Shown in pieces: positions 18,452 through 23,221 of a stretch of DNA of 23,221 nt. Within the stretch, counting starts at the first letter, position 1, and every line of letters starts with the position of its first letter. This DNA comes from Spirogloea muscicola. Its lineage: Eukaryota > Streptophyta > Zygnematophyceae > Spirogloeales > Spirogloeaceae. The notes beneath the pieces were generated by a model. The model had not been told where the DNA came from. It ran no database searches and worked only from the letters and a program-made list of their open reading frames with translations. The stretch spans positions 513,454 through 536,674 of the forward strand of contig WELB01000024.1 in assembly GCA_009602725.1 (NCBI GenBank), written 5' to 3'. The position numbers and the translations under genes were made by a program.

Positions 18452-18828
18452 GGCTGGGTATGCGGTCGCCTGCGCTGCTCGGGCCAAAGAGCTGAAGTAC
18501 GCGGATCATCCGCGGGAAGACGAGTTCTTCCCGTTGGCCATCGACACACAATGGGGCGCTGGGCGCTCGGTGGCTCGAGCTGCTCACCCAGCTCGCCCGC
18601 CACACCATCGCCCGGCGCTTCTATGGAGAGCCTGCAGACTTCCCTGCAGCCGGGTCGCTGGCGCAAGTGTATCGAATGCGCCTGGCCGTCTCGCTGCAGA
18701 GGTCCATGGCCCGGGCGCTGCACCTTCGTGCCGGCAGAGCCCTCGCTGCTGCCTCTGGCTCTGGCCAGGGGACCCACTTCCAGGAGCCCAGCATCTCTGA
18801 TCTGCGGCTGCTTAGCAGGGGTTACTGA
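18452..18828 (+). mobile_element. Non-LTR retrotransposon C-terminal remnant, copy 2 (uninterrupted but frameshifted)
   Basis: This is the inverted relative of 8461-9010. Read on the plus strand it begins YAVACAARAKELKYADHPRE and DEFFPLAIDTQWGA. A one-base insertion near 18549-18556, relative to copy 1, throws the frame. In the restored register it ends with RMRLAVSLQRSMARALHLRA and LRLLSRGY-stop at 18826-18828. It lacks both hairpin insertions found in copy 1 and so serves as the empty-site reference. Both copies keep only this C-terminal part, as expected of 5'-truncated LINE copies, and both are followed by a hairpin element. The family identification is from memory; the homology of the two copies is seen directly. 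Confidence 0.55.
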
Positions 18829-18877
18829 GTGTCTCGTAGCTGCTTTGTTTCTGTTTCTTAGCGCTTCCCCTGGCCCC

Positions 18878-18950
18878 CTTCTCGTACTCTGTTCATTCTT
18901 TTTCGGGCTGGTTGTTCCAGCCCCTATTCTCAATGGGCGAGCACTTTCTT
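18878..18950 (+). repeat. Hairpin repeat element
   Basis: The arms GGGCTGG (18905-18911) and CCAGCCC (18917-18923) pair perfectly. The flanks are CTTCTCGTACTCTGTTCATT upstream and CAATGGGCGAGCACTTTCTT downstream, the clearest match to the copies at 8320, 8522 and 8749. Confidence 0.75.
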
Positions 18951-18969
18951 CTGTGCAAAAGGCAGAGTG

Positions 18970-19027
18970 TTAGGGTTTCGGATTTTAGATTTAAAGTTCA
19001 GGGTTCAATCTAGGGTGTAGGGTTTGG
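18970..19027 (+). repeat. Degenerate telomere-like tract
   Basis: GTTAGGGTTTCGG, then GTTCAGGGTTCAATCTAGGG and TGTAGGGTTTGG, resemble worn-down TTTAGGG units. The tract starts about 20 nt after the hairpin element behind retroelement copy 2. Confidence 0.4.
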
Positions 19028-19042
19028 TCCGCAAGCAATTTA

Positions 19043-19150
19043 CAAGGTCCGAAGGGGCCAAAATGCGCCGTGGAAAATGCAGGCACATCCTAAGAGGGGC
19101 GAATGCTGTGAAAAGCTAGGACAAAGGGGCCGGAATGCGCTGTGGAAGCT
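19043..19150 (+). repeat. Two diverged units of the GGGGCC block
   Basis: GGTCCGAAGGGGCCAAAATG, ending GCGCCGTGGAAAA, and later GGACAAAGGGGCCGGAATGC, ending GCTGTGGAAGCTC, are about 75-80 nt apart. A GAGGGGCGAATGCTGTGAAA half-hairpin lies between them. They match the block downstream of the hairpins at 16970 and 18209. Confidence 0.5.
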
Positions 19151-19189
19151 CATTCGGGGTGGTGAACCCTCGTGCTATCTTTGCCCAGC

Positions 19190-19235
19190 TTTGTTCGGTT
19201 TATTCCCTGGGCTGGCCGATCACAGCCTCTAGAAA
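19190..19235 (+). repeat. Hairpin repeat element
   Basis: CTTTGTTCGGTTTATTCC precedes GGGCTGG (19209-19215) and ACAGCC; this is the family core with a CCGATC loop. Confidence 0.6.
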
Positions 19236-19299
19236 GGCCCACCCGTAGTAGCTACTTCCTTTGTCGAGTGATATTCGATTTTTGGCTCCTCCGAAGACA

Positions 19300-19350
19300 G
19301 TCCAAATCCTCTGGGCTGGCCTTTCCACAGGATCTGTTTCATGCAAGAGC
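19300..19350 (+). repeat. Hairpin repeat element, partial
   Basis: GGGCTGGCCTTTCCACAG lies at 19313-19330. The CAGCC arm is cut short (CAGGATC), so the copy is diverged or truncated. Confidence 0.45.
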
Positions 19351-19359
19351 ATCTCCTTC

Positions 19360-19405
19360 TCCGGAGAGGCCAGATTGCTGTGACGGCCAGCCCAGAGCAA
19401 CGAAG
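19360..19405 (-). repeat. Hairpin repeat element
   Basis: GCTGTGACGGCCAGCCCAGA lies at 19377-19396 and is followed by GCAACGAAGG. It is in opposite orientation to the partial copy at 19300. Confidence 0.6.
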
Positions 19406-19524
19406 GGAAAGTGGTGGGGCAGGACGATGACCCCGGAGAAGGCCGGCTTAGCACAGCTCAAGCAGACGACCTTGCCGGCCAACTTCCAAAACTAGAGCGG
19501 CAGCTCCAGGAAAGAAGAAGAAGT

Positions 19525-19585
19525 GGCACTCCCAATGGGGACAAGGGCTGCCAAAAGGCAGCCCAAAACGAATTGACTAAGGCGG
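19525..19585 (-). repeat. Hairpin repeat element with perfect 8-bp stem
   Basis: GGGCTGCC-AAAA-GGCAGCCC lies at 19545-19564. CAATGGGGACAA precedes it and AAACGAATTGACTAAGG follows. Both arms differ from the usual GGGCTGGC at the same paired position, which suggests pairing is conserved. Confidence 0.65.
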
Positions 19586-19689
19586 AGGGACTTACAAGCT
19601 CCAGGAAAGAGAAATGCTGAGGGGCAAGTTGGGTCAGGTACATAGCCGTCAGCCACCTTACCTCATTTGCCAGCACAGGAGGATGCTTC

Positions 19690-19730
19690 TAGTGCAGGAC
19701 GGTAGCTGTGAGAGCCAGCCCAGGAGCAGC
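19690..19730 (-). repeat. Hairpin repeat element
   Basis: GGTAGCTGTGAGAGCCAGCC lies at 19701-19720 and is followed by CAGGAGC. It is the last copy at the right end of the second cluster. Confidence 0.5.
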
Positions 19731-19794
19731 ACCAGCTCTCTCGCTCCTCCCTGGCTGGGCCCCTCAACACCTGTTACAAACCTCTCACTTCCTC

Positions 19795-19865
19795 TTAGCC
19801 TAGGCTTGCTTTGTGTAGCCCCATTATTTGCACAAGTTTGGGCCTGAACGGTGGACGTGGTCGGC
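19795..19865 (+). repeat. Interspersed repeat family 2, copy C (short)
   Basis: CTTAGCCTAGGCTTGC, TGTGTAGCCCCATTATTTGC, GGGCCTGAACGGTGG and GGCTCGGCCTCC follow the same order as blocks in copies A and B. Confidence 0.45.
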
Positions 19866-19879
19866 TCGGCCTCCTTCCA

Positions 19880-20890
19880 ATGCAAGCGCGCCGCACAACT
19901 CCTCACACGGTCCCAACGATGCCCGCCTCGTCCTTAAGTTTCTGCAGCACTGCGGCGCTTTCGCGAGGGCGTCCGGCCATCCAGCGCCTCCTGAAGCAGA
20001 TTCAGAGAGGGCTAGAAGGAAGGCATGTGTCTTATTCTGGGGCTGCTACTTCGAGGAAGTACAGTGGCCAGTCCATGATAGAAATGTAGGTGGGGCAAGC
20101 AAGGCATGAGCACAAAGCTTAGTTGCTGCAAGCTGCTCCATGTACTTGCCTCTAGCTTTTTCCTGCAAGATTGCATGGTAGAAGCCATCATCGGCCCACT
20201 GCATTTAGACTATGATAATGTCTGTGATGCAAGGGGCCTTCAAGGCAGTGCTCAATGGTCGCAAGCATGACCAGCCCCCTATCGATCTGCATCACAACTC
20301 GTGGACCTTGTCGGACATACTTCCACCTAATTGATGCAGCTTGACAAAACGCAGGCCCTAAAGGAGAGCAAGCCTACTGATTGAGACAACAGATGACACC
20401 CACTTGTCAAAGATGGAATCGATTATCTACCCAATGGAGTCGCAAGTCATAGTGGCCCTACAACACCCTTGGCTGCTTGACTGTCAGCCACCCGGATTGA
20501 GTTGTGCAGATTGGCGAGCTGCACACAAAGCCCTGGCACAGTGGTGAAGAGGGACTATTGCTGCAAGCCAGTGGTGACATGCTACTCCCAAGGTGATTCA
20601 TGATGACAAATGACAACATGGACAAAATTTGAAATCTTTGACAACTTCCCATTCGTCTTGCCATGCAGGGGGTAGATCTCATGTCAGGGAGATTCCCTTG
20701 CAGCTCCACACAGCCTGGACCTTTGCCTTCTGCCTTGTGGCAGATATCCAAAAACGACGCCTATTACGTCGCTGGCCTCATCTTGAGGGGCGCACGAGGA
20801 ACAAGAGCAGGTCATGTGCGGCCCTCCTCAAATGTGCTATATCGTAGACCTTGCTGTACTGAGAGAAAGGGGCTGAAGTATAGGGAGGGG
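19880..20890. other. Intergenic stretch without a recognised gene
   Basis: Short ORFs occur on both strands, none longer than about 100 codons and none recognised. No hairpin elements are seen. I cannot exclude exons of an unfamiliar gene. Confidence 0.4.
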
Positions 20891-20896
20891 TGGTAA

Positions 20897-20901
20897 TTAC
20901 A
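20897..20901 (-). terminator. Putative polyadenylation signal TGTAA (kinase gene)
   Basis: TTACA on the plus strand reads TGTAA on the minus strand, about 230 nt after the proposed kinase stop at 21130. Confidence 0.35.
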
Positions 20902-21129
20902 ACGGGCTCAGCTGAACCAGGGCTAAATTGCGAACACTTTCCCCACGCAGGGATAGCTTGTTCACAGCTCAGCCGCCGCAGTCACTTGAGAGCGCGGACA
21001 GGTCCAGAGGGTGGCGTTCTCTCGCGTCCCTTGAAAGCCTGAGGCTGTTGTTGGTTGGGCTGTCGTGCAGCTGCCGCCAGGCACAAAGCCGGGGTGTCTG
21101 TCGATGTCGGCGTCAGCATCGTCCCAGGA

Positions 21130-23195
21130 CTACCTGCTAGGGCAAGGTGACCAGGTAAAGTCGGCAGCGTGTCCCCCTCCTTCCCGACCAGGCAGGTGCT
21201 TCCAGCCTATCCGCTTCTCAGACCGGTCGTGGACCACTAGAAACCGGCCCTTCACTGAATCTGTAAAGCAACGACGCATCTGAGATGAGTACTGTGCCCG
21301 TCAGGTGTTACAGTGAGGAAAGGAAAACTTATAGTCACTATACTTGGCAATGCTCGGCGAGACAAGCAGCATGACAGAGGGTCGCCACTGAGCGAGGGTT
21401 CTCACCGACAATGATCGTCTCGCGCAGGGGCGTGGTGCTGACAACAGTGCATGTGCACTCGTCCTGCGTCTCGACGCGAACCTTCCCAATCGTGCCCACC
21501 CCTGCACTTGAGCCAGCATGGCCGAGCCGTGAAATGACGCTGCCCAGGAACTCGCCAAAGGTCGGGTCCGAAACCTGGTCAAAGGACGTCCAGCGGTCAA
21601 ACTCCTCGCTGTTCGGGCTCGAGTTGTTCGACGACGATGTGGACGTCGGCCGCGAGAGCTGCTCCGTGGCGGCTGCCGCTCCCAGCGGCGGCTTGCCCCC
21701 AGCGCTCCTCGGGCTCTTGTCAAGAGGACCGATGCCACCGTTGCCAGTCTTCTCAGCGATGCTGTCCTGGGGCCATGGCGTAGGGGGCGCGCTCCGCGGT
21801 GAGTAGGTGTCATCCGAGTTGAACGACGGTGCGGTGCTCATGCTGCTGGCAGAGCCCATTGTGGCGAGCTCCTGCTTCAGGGCCCCCTCGGAGGAGCAAG
21901 ACGAGAACTGTGCTGACCCCCCCGCATGGTTGAGGGGCTGAAAATACGAGGGAAGAGGTGGCGGTGCCGTCGGCAGCACCATGCCAGCACCGTCGGTCTG
22001 CTTCACAATCCAAGGATGCGCTGCACGCAACAAGCGGGAGCAAGGAAGGCAAGCACCAACGTCAGTGACACTGAGCAGCGCTAGCTGGCAGATACCACTT
22101 GTTACGCTCATGCCAGACCTTGGGTCAGGAGTGCTGCGAGCACCTGCCGGGACACTCAGAGGAGAGGAGAGGGGAGGTGGAGGCGTACCGAGAATCTCAG
22201 CACAGGTGATACGGCGCGCGGGGTCCCTGGTCAGCATGCGCAGCACGAGGTCCTTGGCATCGGACGACACGGTGGCCCAGCGGCCCGTCGTGACGTCCAC
22301 GGCGCCGCGCTTAATGGCGTCGAAGATGCCCTCCTCGCGCTCGTGCCAGAAGGGCGGCACGCCGCACAGCAGGATGTAGAGGATCACGCCCGTGCTCCAC
22401 ACGTCGGCGGCGTAGCCGTAGCACCCGGCGAGCACCTCCGGCGCGATGTAGTAAGCGCTGCCGGCCATGCCACGCAGCCTGTCGCCGGGCGCGGCAAAGA
22501 GGGCAAGGCCATAGTCGGCGACCTTGACATCCACGTCGCTCTCTTGCGTGCACAGCAGCACGTTCTCGGGCTTGAGGTCGCGGTGGATGACGCCGCGGCC
22601 GTGGCAGTGCGCAACGACGGCGACGAGCGTGCGCGCGACCGTCGCCGCCTCCCGCTCCCCGTATCGCCGGTTCTTGATGATGCGGTCGAAGAGCTCGCCG
22701 CCCTCGCAGAGCTCCATGATCAGGTGAACCCTGCAAGCGATGGCCATGGCCAGTTGCCTTCAGCTAAGGATGTCTGCAGCAGCCACTCACTAGGGCCAGC
22801 ACCCAATGGCACGGGGCTGCCAAGAAGCTGCCGAGCAAGCCATGGCAGCCAGAGGAGGAGGTCGAGGGGCTCACGAGTCGCGGTCCTCGAAGGTGGAGTG
22901 GAGGCCGACAACGGCGGGGTGGCCGGCGACGGCGCCCATGACCTGCACCTCGCGCTGCACGTCGGCGACGTCCTGCGGGCACGCCAGCTTGGCCTTGGCG
23001 ATGGACTTGCAGGCCCAGCGGGCGCCCGTCGCGCGGCAGGTCGCCAGGCGGATGACGCCGAACTGGCCGCGCCCAAGCTCGCGGCCCAGTGCGTAGCGCG
23101 CCAGCACGTCCTCGTACCCCTGCTGCAGCACGTGGCTCGTGTCGCACGGCGGCGGCGGCGGCGCCGGCGCCCGCGCCCGCCGCCTCGACGGGTCC
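21130..23195 (-). CDS. CDPK/PEPRK-like Ser/Thr protein kinase without EF-hands, N-terminus cut by window edge
   Basis: Four exons, 23195(or beyond)-22875, 22730-22189, 22020-21406 and 21260-21130, join in frame. After a Pro/Ala/Arg-rich start comes a complete kinase domain. It has the glycine loop GRGQFGVI, the lysine in WACKSI, the helix-C glutamate in QREVQV, the catalytic loop HRDLKPENVLL, a DYG in place of DFG, GSAYYIAPEVL and DVWSTGVILYILLCGVPPFW. The domain closes with EILAHPWI across an intron. Sequence style is that of the plant CDPK/PEPRK branch. The roughly 240 residues after it have no EF-hands: they are Ser/Pro-rich, with SPRSAPPTPWP, and then FDRWTSFDQVSDPTFGEFLG. The last exon adds DSVKGRFLVVHDRSEKRIGW and stops at 21132-21130. 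Calcium would therefore not act directly. No ATG is visible; the frame is open into the poly(T) run. Confidence 0.88.
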
Positions 23196-23221
23196 TTTTT
23201 TTTTTTTTTTTTTTTTTTTTT
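23196..23221. repeat. Poly(T) run at the window end
   Basis: At least 26 consecutive T residues reach the end of the window. On the minus strand they lie in the open frame upstream of the kinase and would encode poly-Lys, which is implausible as protein. They may be an intronic or promoter homopolymer or an assembly edge. Confidence 0.85.

Noticed and set aside
18367-18933. 188-codon minus-strand ORF
   Set aside because: It is antisense to retroelement copy 2 and the hairpin. The plus reading matches copy 1 at the protein level, including insertions and stop.
16836-19730. Regularly recurring short palindromes as a CRISPR-like array
   Set aside because: Copies are in both orientations, imperfect and irregularly spaced, and the window is a eukaryotic nuclear genome.
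1-23221. tRNA and rRNA genes
   Set aside because: I looked for tRNA B-box-like GGTTCGAATCC patterns and rRNA-like sequence and saw no convincing candidate. A covariance search would be needed for certainty.

Overview
The window looks like nuclear DNA of a green alga. It is a GC-rich, intron-rich genome with GT-AG introns, a chlorophyll a/b light-harvesting protein, group-3 LEA-type stress proteins, a plant-type CDPK-related kinase, TGTAA polyadenylation signals behind several genes and TTTAGGG-like sequence. A trebouxiophyte (Chlorella/Coccomyxa relatives) is my best guess, but that is inference. I rebuilt all spliced genes by hand from frame continuity, splice consensus and protein-family similarity; no expression data were available.

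Layout: (1) 1-2391 (+), a macrodomain protein in seven exons, probably running off the left edge. (2) 2470-4450, an AT-richer stretch with one doubtful minus-strand ORF. (3) 4465-5165 (-) and 5919-6970 (+), two divergent LEA/hydrophilin-type genes. They share a 753-bp intergenic region holding eight ACGTG (ABRE/G-box) cores and a 76-nt tandem duplication. (4) 6971-8060, no gene recognised. (5) 8150-9400, a repeat cluster containing a non-LTR retrotransposon remnant and inserted hairpin elements. (6) 10204-11020 (+), a second LEA-like gene paralogous to the one at 5919. (7) 11590-13573 (-), a polytopic membrane protein with one unresolved 5' section. (8) 14136-16122 (+), a divergent LHC protein with seven in-phase exons. 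(9) 16800-19870, a second repeat cluster with an inverted copy of the retroelement remnant and about ten more hairpin elements. (10) 19870-21129, nothing recognised. (11) 21130-23195 (-), a CDPK/PEPRK-like kinase without EF-hands, cut at the right edge by a poly(T) run.

The three LEA-like genes suggest a dehydration/cold-stress cluster, and the LHC gene is chloroplast-targeted. The most unusual content is a family of short hairpin repeats, core GGGCTGGC-loop-CAGCC, with about 16 copies in two clusters. Comparing the two retroelement remnants gives internal empty-site evidence that some copies are real insertions: one adds 84 nt flanked by a 5-bp duplication. This looks like a small non-autonomous mobile element, and I could not match it to a named family.
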